Shown: one piece after another, positions 11,640 through 22,100 of the stretch
Layout of the letters: the number at the start of each line of letters is the position of its first letter
Position numbering within the stretch: the first letter of the stretch is position 1
Assembly: GCA_015680685.1 (NCBI GenBank)
Contig: MNCI01005567.1
Coordinates: forward strand, 160,539-224,538
Direction of reading: 5' to 3'
DNA length: 64,000 bases
Source: Gnetum montanum
Lineage: Eukaryota; Streptophyta; Gnetopsida; Gnetales; Gnetaceae
Notes under the pieces: generated by a model
Databases searched by the model: none
What the model saw: only the letters and a program-made list of their open reading frames with translations
What the model was told of the DNA's origin: nothing
Position numbers and translations under genes: made by a program

Positions 11640-12745
11640 CACCTTTAGCTTTAGCCAGTCCACATGGCAAGCTTGCAAGACAATTGAACCTAGACCTGAT
11701 CGACTGGGAATCAACCATAGCTAGCACCATAGCATCCTTAGAAACATCCCTAGATTGGCCCGAGCATCTAGTATGAACCCTAGATTTAGAGGCTGGGGAT
11801 GTAACTGAGGACCCTCTTGTCGAGATGCCTGTGACCACATCCAAGGAGGAAGTAAAAATGTTAAAACTTAATTCCCTCTTAGATGCGCAGACACACAAAA
11901 GTGTGGTCAAAATCCTACAAGAAAACATTAAGGTCTTCACATGGTCATACAACAACATGCTGGGTTTAGATCTGAGGCTGATACAACACAACATCATCCT
12001 AGACCTGCGCATGAAGGAAATCAAGTAGAAAGCTCATAAGGTTAAACTAGAAATTGCACTAGCCATAAAGGATGAAATCACCAAGCTATACCAAGCTGGT
12101 TTTATCCACGTAGTTGATTACTTGGAATGGGTGTCCAACATCATTGTGGTTTCTAAGAAAATGGGAGGAATACAAATCTGTATAGACTTCCAGGATTTCA
12201 ATAAGGCAACGATCAAAAATGATTTCCCACTTCCAAGGATCAATCAACTCATTGATACTACGGCTGGTCATGCTCTTTTATCCTTCATGGATGGTTTCTT
12301 CGGCTACAACCAAATTCACATCAACCTAGAGCATCAGCTAACAACAACCTTCATGATCCCATGGGGTACCTTTTGTTACACCATGATGCCTTTTGGGCTG
12401 AAGAACGCCAGAGCAACCTACCAGCGAGCCATGACCTACATCTTTAGTGACTACATCCTAGAAACGTTAAACGACTATATAGATGATATAGCAGTCAAGT
12501 CCAAAGAGGTTTTTGATCACTCATGCGATCTAGGGGTAGTCCTTAAGTTTTGTCAAATGCATGATTTGTGCCTCAATCCTAAGAAGTGTGACTTCAGGGT
12601 AAGAACCAGAAGCATGTTAGGGTTTGTAGTATTGGAGGCCAGAATACGGGTGGACCCTGACAAAGTTAAGGCCATCATCAACCTAGCATCTCCTACAAAT
12701 CTTAAGGAATTATGTAGTTTGCAAGGTAGGGTACAATTCATCTGA
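11640..12745 (+). pseudogene. Reverse transcriptase pseudogene of element 1
   Basis: RNA-dependent DNA polymerase of a Ty3 element. The pre-RT linker (VFTWSYNNMLGL, about 11935-11970) leads into the fingers/palm from 12122, with IQICIDFQDFNKA, LLSFMDGFFGYNQIHI, CYTMMPFGLKNARATYQ and the catalytic YIDDI at 12476-12490. It ends near LKELCSLQGRV. The palm is intact for about 207 codons, but stops lie upstream (12026) and at 12743. Both catalytic Asp residues are present. RNase H follows in the same frame. Confidence 0.93.
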
Positions 12746-13290
12746 AGGTTTATAGCAAAGTTAATTGACAAGTTACACCCCATGCAACATCTTCTAAAGA
12801 AAGGGGTTAACTTTGAATGGATAACTCAATGTCAACAAGTCTTCGATGACTTGAAGAAAGAGCTTTTGCACCTCCCAACTATGCATCCGCCACAAAGGAA
12901 CAAGCCTTTCTTCATCTACCTTGCCACCTCCAACACATCTATCGTAGAACTATTATGTCAGAAATGAGACGACAGATCTGAAATACCATTGTATTATCTG
13001 AGTCATGCATTAATAGTGTATGAGGTGAAATACAATGAAGTAGAGAGGAATTGCCTTGCGTTAGTATTTGCGTTAAAGAAGTGGAGGTATTACCTATTTC
13101 GCAGGACAATTAACATTATTTGCAAAAACAACATACTCCGGGCTATCACTGACAACCTGTATGAAAGTAGCAAGATAGCCTGGTGAAAAGAAATAACCAT
13201 GGAGTTCTATTTGCACTATGTGAGCTAGTCATTGACTAAGGGTCAAGCCATAGCGACGCAACTTATAGCCTTACCCATCGACGACTAGGA
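12746..13290 (+). pseudogene. Ty3-type RNase H pseudogene of element 1
   Basis: Continues the RT frame after a stop at 12743. LLKKGVNFEWITQCQQVFDDLK is the connection segment. FFIYLATSNTSI replaces the usual catalytic DAS-type motif. LYYLSHAL, YNEVERNCLALVFALKKWRYYL and INIICKNN follow. Stops at 12965 and 13184 and the lost first Asp show it is inactive. In Tat elements this domain is often degenerate because a second RNase H follows, as it does here. Confidence 0.85.
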
Positions 13291-13294
13291 AACC

Positions 13295-13846
13295 ATGGAT
13301 CTCGAATTCCCAGGTGAGCATGTTAGCACTATCAATGCCATCCCATCGCACTTGGAAGCTACTTTACACTTCAATGGTGCTTTGATTACAGGAGGAGGTA
13401 GTGTAGTTGTCATCACTACATTCCCCTCCGGGGAGATGCACCCATTTTCTTATCGTTTTGCATTCCCCTACACCAACAATGTGGCAGAGTACGAGGGGCT
13501 ACTTAGAGGCCTCTTAGCTATCCAAACACTATGCATACAACACTTGGCGATTCGCAGTGATTCACAACTAGTTGTGAATCAAATCACCAAGGTCTATGCC
13601 TACAAAGCTATGCATCTGCAATCCTATTGTGACCTAGCAAAAAGCCTAGTCAAACAGTTTGCAACTATGGATGTGCAACACGTGCCACGCAATGAGAACA
13701 CCATAGTAGACGCCTTCGCCACCCTTGCACTAAATATTCCACCACACTTGTTTGCAAGTCTACTGACTTTGATTGTCGAATGTATTGAGCCTATCACTCA
13801 GGCAGGGTCGGTGGCCTCTATCATTACTACAAATACCCAGGAGTGA
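13295..13846 (+). pseudogene. Archaeal-type second RNase H of element 1
   Basis: A 183-codon open stretch with the Tat-lineage additional RNase H signature: SYRFAFPYTNNVAEYE, RSDSQLVVNQ, HVPRNEN and VDAFATL. The Glu in AEYE, the Asp in SDSQL and the Asp in VDAFA are retained. The first catalytic Asp is Asn (FNGA, codon AAT at 13373-13375), a single G-to-A change from the usual FDGA. The domain would degrade RNA in the RNA:DNA hybrid. It lies directly between the Ty3 RNase H and integrase, the position described for Tat elements, so the identification is strong. Confidence 0.93.
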
Positions 13847-13849
13847 TAT

Positions 13850-15084
13850 GCTAACATTAAAGCCTACCTGCAACATGGGGAACCCCCAAGTGGACTGACA
13901 TCTGCCCAGAGAGATGCGATCCGTAAGTGTGCCCGACAATATACGCTCATGGGAAATGATGCCATGTGCAAGTGTTCCTATGACGGGATATTGCTGGCAT
14001 GTGTGGGTAAGGAGTAGGCATGGAAGGTGATTAATGAAGTACATGAGGGAATGTGTGGTGGACACATAGCACCTAGGGCTATGGTTGTGAAAATCAGACA
14101 CCTAGGGTACTATTGGCCTCATATGGAGGGCGATTACCTGTCAAAGGTTAAGATGTGTGACACGTGCCAGAGATACACAAATCTCATACACGTTTCACCT
14201 ATGGAGCTACACCCAACGCAAACCACGTGACCTTTCCAATGATGGGGACTAAACCTCATAGGACCTATCACGCCCATGTCCTCTGTAGGGCATAGCTTCA
14301 TCATCACCACCATTGAGTATTTTACTAAGTGGGTGGAGGCTATTCCCCTGAGGAAGATGACATCCCAGTAGGTTTTGCATTTCATTTTGGATAACATCGT
14401 GACAAGGTTTGGGCTTCCAATGACTATTGTAACCGACAATGGGCCATAATTCAGTAGTACAGAAACCTGAACCTTTTGCAGCAATTTGGGCATTAGGCAA
14501 TCATTCTCCTCCCCGTATTACCCATAGGCGAATGTGTAGGTGGAGGCAAAAAATAAGATCATCATCAACTTGCTGAAGAGGATGCTTAGCAATAGCAAGA
14601 GGTAGTGGCATGAGAAAATCCTCTATGTTCTATGGGCCTACAGGATGACATGCAGGACCGCGACGAGTAAGAATCCTTACAGTCTTGTTTATGGATTTGA
14701 AGCTGCGTTGTCTCCTGAGTTGCAGGTACCATCACTCCGAATGATCCTATCTAATGTCGTGATCGAAGCCCAAAACAACAAGTCAAGGATTATCAACCTT
14801 GACTCAATAGAGGAGGAGTGCACATAGATGCTGAGTCACATAGAGCACTACCAAAGCAAGCAACAGCAAAAACACCATGTAGACTTGCATCAACGACCAG
14901 TACAGAAGGGAGACCTTGTCCTCAAGGCTGTCCGTGAACATGCGAGCAAATTCTCAGCCAATTGAAAAGGCCCATACATGGTCACTAAAGCCTTTAGGAA
15001 TGGAGCCTTCAAGCTGGTGGACATGGATGGCAACGAGTTCACCAACCCGATGAATCACTCGTACCTCAAGCCATACTACATATG
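13850..15084 (+). pseudogene. Integrase pseudogene of element 1
   Basis: DNA-joining enzyme of the element. The HHCC zinc-binding part spans about 14030-14190 (NEVHEGMCGGH ... MCDTCQ). The catalytic core starts at about 14240 with WGLNLIGP, where the first DDE Asp is Asn (AAC at 14252-14254). VTDNGP at about 14431-14448 keeps the second Asp, and VEAKNK at about 14540 keeps the Glu. The C-terminal part has GDLVLKAV and KGPYMV and ends LKPYYI at 15084. About ten in-frame stops are present. Confidence 0.92.
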
Positions 15085-15093
15085 AGCACATGA

Positions 15094-15410
15094 AGTAGAT
15101 GGGCAAACATATGCTACGATGTAAAACTAGCAAAGATGAGCAAACGTTTGCTATGACGTAAAATTGGCACAAATCGTCCGCTAAAACATAAAACTGGCAC
15201 AGATAGTCCGCTATGCCTATAAACTGGCATAGCTAGTTTACTATGACTATAAATTGGCACAACACATTTGCTATGATGTTAAACTAGCACACACGGTCTG
15301 TTGGGACCTTAAACTAGCACACATAGTCTACTGGGACCTTAAACCAGCACAACGGTCTGCTAGGACCTTAAACCAGCACATGGTCTACTAGGACCTTAAA
15401 CTAGGTTCGC
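15094..15410 (+). repeat. Tandem array 3: about 33-bp units
   Basis: Eight to nine degenerate units. The right half is regular, with GGTCTGTTGGGACC or GGTCTGCTAGGACC (a pairing GGTC/GACC) followed by TTAAACTAGCAC or TTAAACCAGCAC; the left half has GTCCGCTAT...AAACTGGCAC. It directly follows the integrase stop. Confidence 0.88.
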
Positions 15411-16754
15411 GGCACATCCCTAGCATGCATCTTCACCAAGTAGACATTAAGCGAGCTTGCATAGTGCCAACGTGGGGTGGGACATTGCAGTTCCAGAATG
15501 CAGTTCACGATGCAATGAGAACACGATCTAGAACATATGCAACGCCATTGCTCCTGGCACCTTGTTGATCCCTTGGAGATGTCATATGACATCTCACTGA
15601 TCCCCCGAACCTATCGCCATGAACCATTGACCTAAAGGTAGTTCCTTGGTTAGTGCTTGCTGCTAGAGTTTTGGCAGTATTGTGGTCCAACCATAATATT
15701 TTTACCCTCCAGCTCCCTGCCAGCGTTTGGGCTCAGATGACATTTAGCTATGTGGTAGTTGATCCCATAGTTGAACTGAGAATGCATGTCTTTGGCAGGG
15801 ATTCCAGAGCATCCGCACTGACAGCAACTCCCCGCTCCTTCGATGCCCGCTCCTCCACGCTGACACTACCAAGGCCACTGCTGGCCTTCCTACTTTGGAC
15901 ATCGTACACTAGCAATGATGTCCAAGGGCTTCAACAACATCTGCAGCAAGCAAGACCTTTGCCTTCATTTTGCATCATGGCTATTTCTTTTGGTTTGCTC
16001 TTTGTGTTTGCAGGGTGTGTTCCAGAGAGGCATCGGCCACAAGTGCGTCTCGCTACGATAGCAAATGCTACAGTGTTGTGAAGTGATTATTTTGACTAGC
16101 TTGGCTACTTAAGAGTGCATATCCTATCCTACCTTCTAAGCTTCTTCTGTTTACCCTACTTCTTGGATCTGTAATTTCTACACACTCCCCTATTTTACAA
16201 GCTTTCTCCAACGCCTGTTAAGCCATCCTGTTTGCTCAACCACAAAGTCCATGATGCACGTAACATAGCTCGCTGCATGGGAAGCACTTGTAGGTAGGTC
16301 AAAGCCCCCATGTGGATGTAACACAACTCATCCGGGGAAAGAAACATCTACCCTGCAAGAAGGTTGTTCACAAATGTAAATGGTAAAATAGAAAAAGGCA
16401 AAAGTATAAGAGAGCAAACACTCACGTGCCTAAAGAAAATGGCACGTAAGTTGTTTTGCAATCGCCATCCTCAAATGTTTCAACAAGAGGTTGAAGGTCA
16501 ACGAAAGTAAAGATGAAAACGCGAACAACTTCTTCATGAGCACTCAAACGAGGGACTCTGCCAAACGTCATCTTTATCCTTTTTCTGAACCTTCTTTCTC
16601 CCTACTTAGCCCCTTCCCCCCTACAAAAACCAATGCAACACTCTTAAGCATAGCTACGCAACATCATGATGATCACTGCACAACAATGTTAGTGTTTTGT
16701 CTTCTGTGGTGTTTCATATTCTTTGTTGACATTTCTTAGGGCCATCCTCCAAAC
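15411..16754 (+). other. 3' untranslated region of element 1, no recognised gene
   Basis: Lies between array 3 and the polypurine tract. It holds a 142-codon open frame on the plus strand (15653-16081) with no recognisable motif and overlapping open frames on the other strand, so I do not call a gene. GCTACGATAGCAAATGCTAC-like motifs occur at about 16051-16072. Confidence 0.55.
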
Positions 16755-16773
16755 GTCAACAAAGAGGGGCCAG
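16755..16773 (+). other. Polypurine tract of element 1
   Basis: CAACAAAGAGGGGCCAG immediately precedes the LTR start TGAAACACC. It is the expected primer for plus-strand synthesis. Confidence 0.8.
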
Positions 16774-17003
16774 TGAAACACCCTAAATTTTTAGGGCATC
16801 CTTGCTTTACTAGGCCTTTGCAATTCAAGCAACATCATGTCACTTCAACAAGAAGTGGATGTTTTAGCTTTAGGCTATTCAGTTTGTCAAATTTTCTAGC
16901 TGGGTAATTTGTCCAACTAACAACCTACATAGAAACAATGCGAAGAGTTGTCAGCGGTGCTCAAAATGTGTAAAACAGTTTGGCAAGTTTTTTAGTCAAG
17001 GAG

Positions 17004-17132
17004 TTTGCTATGCTATGCCACGCTATATAGCGTAGCAGGCTTCGGGAGACAATTGTTCATACAGTCAACCATAAATTGTTGCAAGAATAGATGCTACGCT
17101 ATGCCACGCTACGTAGCGTAGCATAGCGTAGC
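17004..17132. repeat. Palindrome clusters in 3' LTR U3 (left)
   Basis: Two clusters: GCTATGCTATGCCACGCTA...TAGCGTAGCA at about 17007-17036, and TGCTACGCTATGCC...TAGCGTAGCATAGCGTAGCA at about 17092-17131. The arms are self-complementary over 10 or more bases. Confidence 0.85.
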
Positions 17133-17290
17133 AAGAGCAAGATAGGAAGGCTCAGCTTACTTAGTGATTTAAAATGCACTGAGTTAGTGCCTCTGGCCTT
17201 CGAAAACAGTTGCTTCACTCGAATCCAAGTTCTTCAGCAATGGCTCCTTCACCAGAAAGTGGCAAACTTAGCAAAAAGTAGGCCATGTTG

Positions 17291-17600
17291 GTTGCTATGC
17301 TATGCTACACTACGTAGCGTAGCACAACATAGCAACTCTGTAGGGAATAATGAAAGGCATCTCAAAGGGGAGGATTAGTAAGTTCGCAAGTTTCACATTA
17401 CAAAAGGAAAGGTTACAGATTGACAATGTTTTCATGACTAAGGCTAGCTGCTACACTACGCATAGCATAGCAAATATGCAATAAATAGCCAGCATGCTTC
17501 AAAGGTCTCCATCACATGTAGCAAGATGCAATGCAAGTTTTTGCTTCAAACAGGTGGCTACGCTATGCTACACTACATAGCGTAGCATGATGTAGCAAGT
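17291..17600. repeat. Palindrome clusters in 3' LTR U3 (right)
   Basis: Clusters at 17292-17336, about 17448-17471 and about 17566-17610 combine TGCTATGCTA or TGCTACACTA with TAGCGTAGCA. The segment between the first and last of these is the part missing from the 5' LTR. Confidence 0.82.
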
Positions 17601-17897
17601 TGCTATGCTATGCCCACATGCTACGCTACAAAGCATGGTACGCCGTAGCAGGTAGCTATGCCACATCAATGAAATTCACCTAATTGCACCATTGGCACAC
17701 ATCTCCAAGCTTTGACGACATAATTATAGCATGGCAGGTTCGCAATTACAGCATGGCAGGTTCGCAATTACAGCATGGCAGGCTCGTCCAATAGTTAGGC
17801 ATGTCCAATGGTCATGGATGCCCATGTAGCATAGACAAGTCAACACAGGCGCAGGGCACGTGGCGTTCAAACTGCATCTTTCATGTGCCCTTGGTCC

Positions 17898-17905
17898 TAT
17901 AAATA
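17898..17905 (+). promoter_or_regulatory. TATA box of the 3' LTR
   Basis: TATAAATA, conserved with 349-356 in the 5' LTR. Confidence 0.78.
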
Positions 17906-18699
17906 CCCCAATGAGAAACGCTCAGGAGGATCCTTTCAAACTCGGTTGGCTGGCCAGTGAACTAGTTAGCAAGTAAGCAAGAAAGATAACGTTGTAATCC
18001 TGAGCATTGTAAACATCTTATTTGACACTATAAATAGTTAACACTCCCATTTAGCCTTTTGTTCTACTCTTTCTTGCTATCCTCATAGCATTTTGCATTG
18101 TTGACTCCCAAGTCCGCGTTCAAGCATATAGTTGCCTTACTCTAAACGTCTTGGTTACTCTTGGGATCCCTACGTCCCTCAGCGCCTTGCAACCAATTGT
18201 ATCCACCTTGATAGAGTGAAGCCACATTCTTGAAGTGGTGCACTTTTCTAATTGCATTTTTTGCTTTCTTGCTTATCATTGCATTTTACATCGTTTTCTG
18301 TTCCTGTTATGTTTAAAGATTATTCTATGTTGCAAATCCTGTTTTCAAATTATTTGTTTACAAAAGGTTATATTAACACTGACAAAGTCCCTATTTGATC
18401 GAACAGACCGTTCAAGGAACCCCATTTCCATTTTATCCAGCATAGCCCTCATGTGGATTCGAAGTTAAGACTGTCATGATTGATGACCTCTCGGTGTTTT
18501 CCAGCTGTCGACATTTTTAGTCGCAACAACCTCCTTTTGCAAAATGTAAATAAAAATGCTTTTTCCCTAACATGTTTAACCAAAATTTAGCCAAGACTTT
18601 TTTTTCTTTTATAGTTTTCAAGAAGAGCCTTTTGTTTAAAGGAAGATCCTCTATAATATTATTCCATGATTGAAGCCATAACTTTCCTTGATGCAATCA

Positions 18700-19890
18700 T
18701 CCATTTTTTTCTGTAGAATTCATTATCTCCCTCGCATAATTAACTTCCTCCATGTGACTTCACTTCTAAGTATAAACAATAAATTGATAAAAGACTTTAA
18801 CTTCAAGAGGAAGCAAATCTACTTTTCAAAGTAAGATACCATAAGAATTCTATATTTTCACTTAAAATTCGCATACACGAAACTATTTTTGAACATGTTC
18901 TAATTTTTTCCAATTATGTGTGAAAAGAGAAGGTCCCCAAGTTACACACCCATATAATTATGTAGGTTGGACAAAATTGCAAAACCTTTTTCTTCTGATA
19001 TCCCATGTCAAATTTTGTTTCTTGCTGCAATTATCTCTTAGAGAAAATAAAGCTCACATATCACTTGAAACCCTTTGAATAATAAGGGTATTTCAACTAT
19101 AATTACTAGAAAATTTAACTCTTAAATATTTATAAGATTCATATATATCAAGTCTTTTTTCTTCAAGGAAAAAATTTGTAATTTCTATTTCTAGTAACAC
19201 AAACTAGAATTTTAGTCTTATCAATATTAACTTTCATAACCAAATGGTTGCTGTAATTATGGAGAATTTGAAGCATATAATTTAATATTGTATTTGATTT
19301 TGTAATCAAGGCCACATCATCTACAATGAGAACCATGTTCAAAATAATATATTCATTGACATATCATGATTAGAGGCATTATGTATCAATTCCTCTAATT
19401 CATCTATAAATAGGTCAAAAAGGATACGAGACAATGGACAACCTTGTTTAACTCTAATTGAGCTGTTGATAATTATTCTTTCTTTAGTAATATTATCTTC
19501 AATAAGAATGTTAATTTTTTCATAGATTTCTTTAAAATCAGAAAGGAGATCTTGTGGAATGTTAATGCTATTCAATCTCTTCAAAAGTTTATCTTGAGCA
19601 ACAGAATCATTAGCCTTGAAGAAATCAATAAAAGAAATAAAATTTATATGGTTGAGCTTTTTTTCTTTTTCTACATAATAATGCAAAGTTATTATATGAT
19701 CTATAGTAGAATGATTCCTCCTAAAGATTAGTTGTCACTAAGCATGAAGACCTTACATTTCTGCCCATAAACTAATTTTATTCTTCAAAATAGTGTCCAA
19801 AAGCTTAGCAAAAATTGAATTGATTGCAATCAATTGTAAATAATTAAGATCTATTCTATCTTCCTTTTTTGAAAAGTAAGATTGCTAAAC
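18700..19890 (-). pseudogene. LINE reverse transcriptase pseudogene
   Basis: Reads DLNYLQLIAINSIFAKLL, then FRRNHSTIDHIITL, then FISFIDFFKANDSV and VKQGCPLSRILFDLFIDELE (open for 115 codons, 19339-19686). A degraded DD box (VDDVALI) and a thumb with YKYL and WGPSLF follow towards 18700. The motif order is that of non-LTR reverse transcriptases that prime on nicked target DNA. The YLQL segment replaces the usual YRPISL-type motif. Several stops and frameshifts are present. The clade is not assigned. Confidence 0.87.
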
Positions 19891-20799
19891 TAGAACACCA
19901 AGAGTGATTCAAACCATGTTGAAGACCTATATTAGGAAAATTACACACTACTTTTCATACCATTGAACCACTCCATTTAAGAAGCTCTACATAATCTTTA
20001 AATTTCTATGGAAACATCACCCAGGAAAAACTTAAGAATACTAGAGTTATCTCACATAGTCGAGAGAGCCTCTTGATTAAAAAGGTCATTGAAAAAAGTT
20101 TAAAATTCCAACAATGTTATCTATTTCAGAATAAATTCCAAAAGCTTTTTGGATTTGAGTGAAGCTTACAAATCATTCTTTTATACTCTTCTTTAATGAA
20201 ATTTTTTTTTTAAAAAAAATGAATAAACTTTTTATAATTATTTACCATTAAAACATCAAAATGTGAAGCTATAACATCTTTACTAGTTGTCATATAGTCC
20301 ATATCAAACTAAGACTTTTTACAAGTAGGCTTCTTTTTAATTTGCACCTACGCAGCTATAGACAAAAGAACATTAGTCAAATCTACCTCATTCTCATTAT
20401 TGACTAACATATTAGCTACTCTTGTTTCAAAATCTTGACAAAGGTCTTCTATGAGATGACAAATTCTATACTTCTTGGAATAAATAGAACGAATTGAAGT
20501 AAGAATAGTGAATTTTAGGTAAGAGAAGTTTAATGCAAGAGAAGATTATATTATTATGAGTAGGCAAGAGAAGATTAACACAAGAGTTACCTTAGTATCT
20601 AATAAAATTGAAATGTGAGGAGGAAGGAAATTTGTTGATGTCATTAAGGATTAAACATTCAAAGGAACAATCCCATTCTAAGAAATAAATACCCTTATGA
20701 TTTGTACTATGATCAACAAATGATCTTTTGTAAACTAAATAAAGCTCCTCACTAAAGTTTAATTAAGAATTCAAAACAAGCCTTTGAATCTAACTTTGT

Positions 20800-21310
20800 C
20801 TAACATAAGCATTAAAATCCCCATAAAGAAAAACTTTACTATGCTTAGGGAATTTTGCAACCTCTTGATCTAGGTACTAAAAAGAATGCTCTCGTGAAAG
20901 ATTAATAGAATTATAAATAGAAGAATCACATGGAGCAAAATAAAAAGAAAAGCAATATAAAGAACCTCTAAAATGCCTTGAACTTGAGCCAATAAATAAT
21001 GATTATTATCATCAACTTTGTGCACCTTAATGAATTGATCTCTAGACTTCTTAATTAAATAAGAAAGACCACCAAAAGGTCTACCCCTATTTTAGAATTC
21101 TTATTTATAACAAAAATGATATGAAAGCCTTTAATAAAAACAATGGGATAATTTTCTTCTTTCCAAGTTTCAGCAAAAATAAATAGAACAAAATCACTAA
21201 AAAAATGACTAGTATCTAAAGTAGCAACTTTATTAGCTAATGAACCTTCAACATTAAAGAAACCACATGTAATAGAAGAAAATCCTTATTTTGGAGAATT
21301 TTCCCTCTCT
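20800..21310 (-). pseudogene. LINE endonuclease pseudogene (AP-type)
   Basis: Reads a run beginning FFNVEGSLANKVATLD and containing IFAETW (the catalytic Glu-Thr motif of AP-like endonucleases), then GVDLLVVF. GDFNA appears in another frame at about 20820-20835, so at least one frameshift lies between. It would nick the target DNA for LINE insertion. Confidence 0.7.
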
Positions 21311-21379
21311 TTGATAACTACAACATATTTATAGTTCAAGTAAGAAAATTTTCCTTTAACATAATCTTATTTAACTTTC

Positions 21380-21990
21380 TACCAATCTTTCCACTTTTTT
21401 GCATGCTCTTTCTTAGTGGGGTCTTCAGTAATCTAAATGTTCTATCCTTTAATCTAAATGCTCTATTCTAAACCTTATCTCTTTCATGTTAATCAACAAA
21501 CTTAATAATAACTTGCTAGGGTTTATTCTCCTTAGGGCCAAGTCTATTTGTAGTAATTATTAGGATATAAGAAATGTGCACTTATTTCATAAAGAAATCT
21601 AGCAGGATCTACAAATGATCCTCACCATATTCTTCAGGAATTTCTACAATTCAAAGATCTTGAATTTTGTCATGTTTTTCTTCATCTTCTCGCATTTTCT
21701 CAGTACTTACTTCTAAGTGAGAGTGAGTAGTTATTATTTTTTACTTAAGAGAATTCAACTCTGAATTCCAAGTATCCACATTTTTCTAAACTTGAGGTGC
21801 TTTAATATTTGACCATGAATCTTTCAACTCTATTGTGGTTAAAATGGTTTGGACCTTTTTGAAAATGGCTTCAACCATGGATTCCAATTACACTTGATGC
21901 CATGGAGTTCAAGGTTGTAACCATGTTATTCCATTCATTACAAGAAATTGTAAAAATTGCCATTAAATCCTACTTATATTTCGTCAAACT
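21380..21990 (-). pseudogene. LINE ORF1-like coiled-coil protein remnant
   Basis: A heptad-like stretch (SELNSLK, EVSTEKMRE, EKHDKIQDL) is followed by VEIPEEYGED and then KENKPQQVIIKFVDQHERD (the Q codons are partly stops). This resembles the coiled-coil plus RNA-binding plan of L1 ORF1 proteins, with the typical P-x-IIVKF segment. It precedes the endonuclease on the same strand, as ORF1 should. Confidence 0.6.
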
Positions 21991-22100
21991 ACTTGACATG
22001 GAATGCATTTCTTTCTTGACCTTGGTATATAAAATGCTGAATTCCAAATCATTGAAATGCTAAAATCCCAAATTAGATCTATGATTCACCAAAGCACTTA

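Larger units (their letters stand above)
1..18528 (+). mobile_element. Element 1: Tat-lineage Ty3 LTR retrotransposon, 5' end cut by window
   Basis: Two diverged direct repeats (1-993 and 16774-18528) bracket gag, protease, RT, RNase H, a second archaeal-type RNase H and integrase, in the Ty3 order. The additional RNase H just before integrase is the hallmark of the plant Tat lineage. The internal region is very long, about 15.8 kb, because it carries three tandem arrays and an antisense gene between protease and RT. Every coding module has several in-frame stops, so the copy is dead. A hand count over about 330 aligned LTR bases gives roughly 10 percent differences, mostly transitions, so the insertion is old. 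The left target duplication lies outside the window; the right flank starts with ACCTC at 18529. Confidence 0.93.
16774..18528 (+). repeat. Element 1 3' LTR
   Basis: About 1755 bp, starting TGAAACACCC and ending GCAACA. U3 covers about 1.1 kb up to the TATA box and holds several palindrome clusters. Downstream of TATA it aligns closely to the 5' copy. A solo LTR at 42490-44018 has the same kind of ends. Confidence 0.93.
18597..22100 (-). mobile_element. Decayed LINE (non-LTR retrotransposon)
   Basis: Reading on the minus strand gives a coiled-coil ORF1-like region, an endonuclease and a reverse transcriptase in the usual LINE order. A T-rich run at about 18597-18612 on the plus strand would be the poly(A) tail of this minus-strand insertion. 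It starts only about 70 bp beyond the end of element 1. Ends are approximate, and I could not find a target duplication. All frames are broken. Confidence 0.8.

Noticed and set aside
15653-16081. 142-codon open frame in the 3' UTR of element 1
   Set aside because: No motif is visible, open frames overlap it on the other strand, and the region is non-coding in related elements.
1-18528. CRISPR-like or satellite interpretation of the regular repeats
   Set aside because: The units have no unique spacers, and they sit between retroelement genes in a eukaryotic context.
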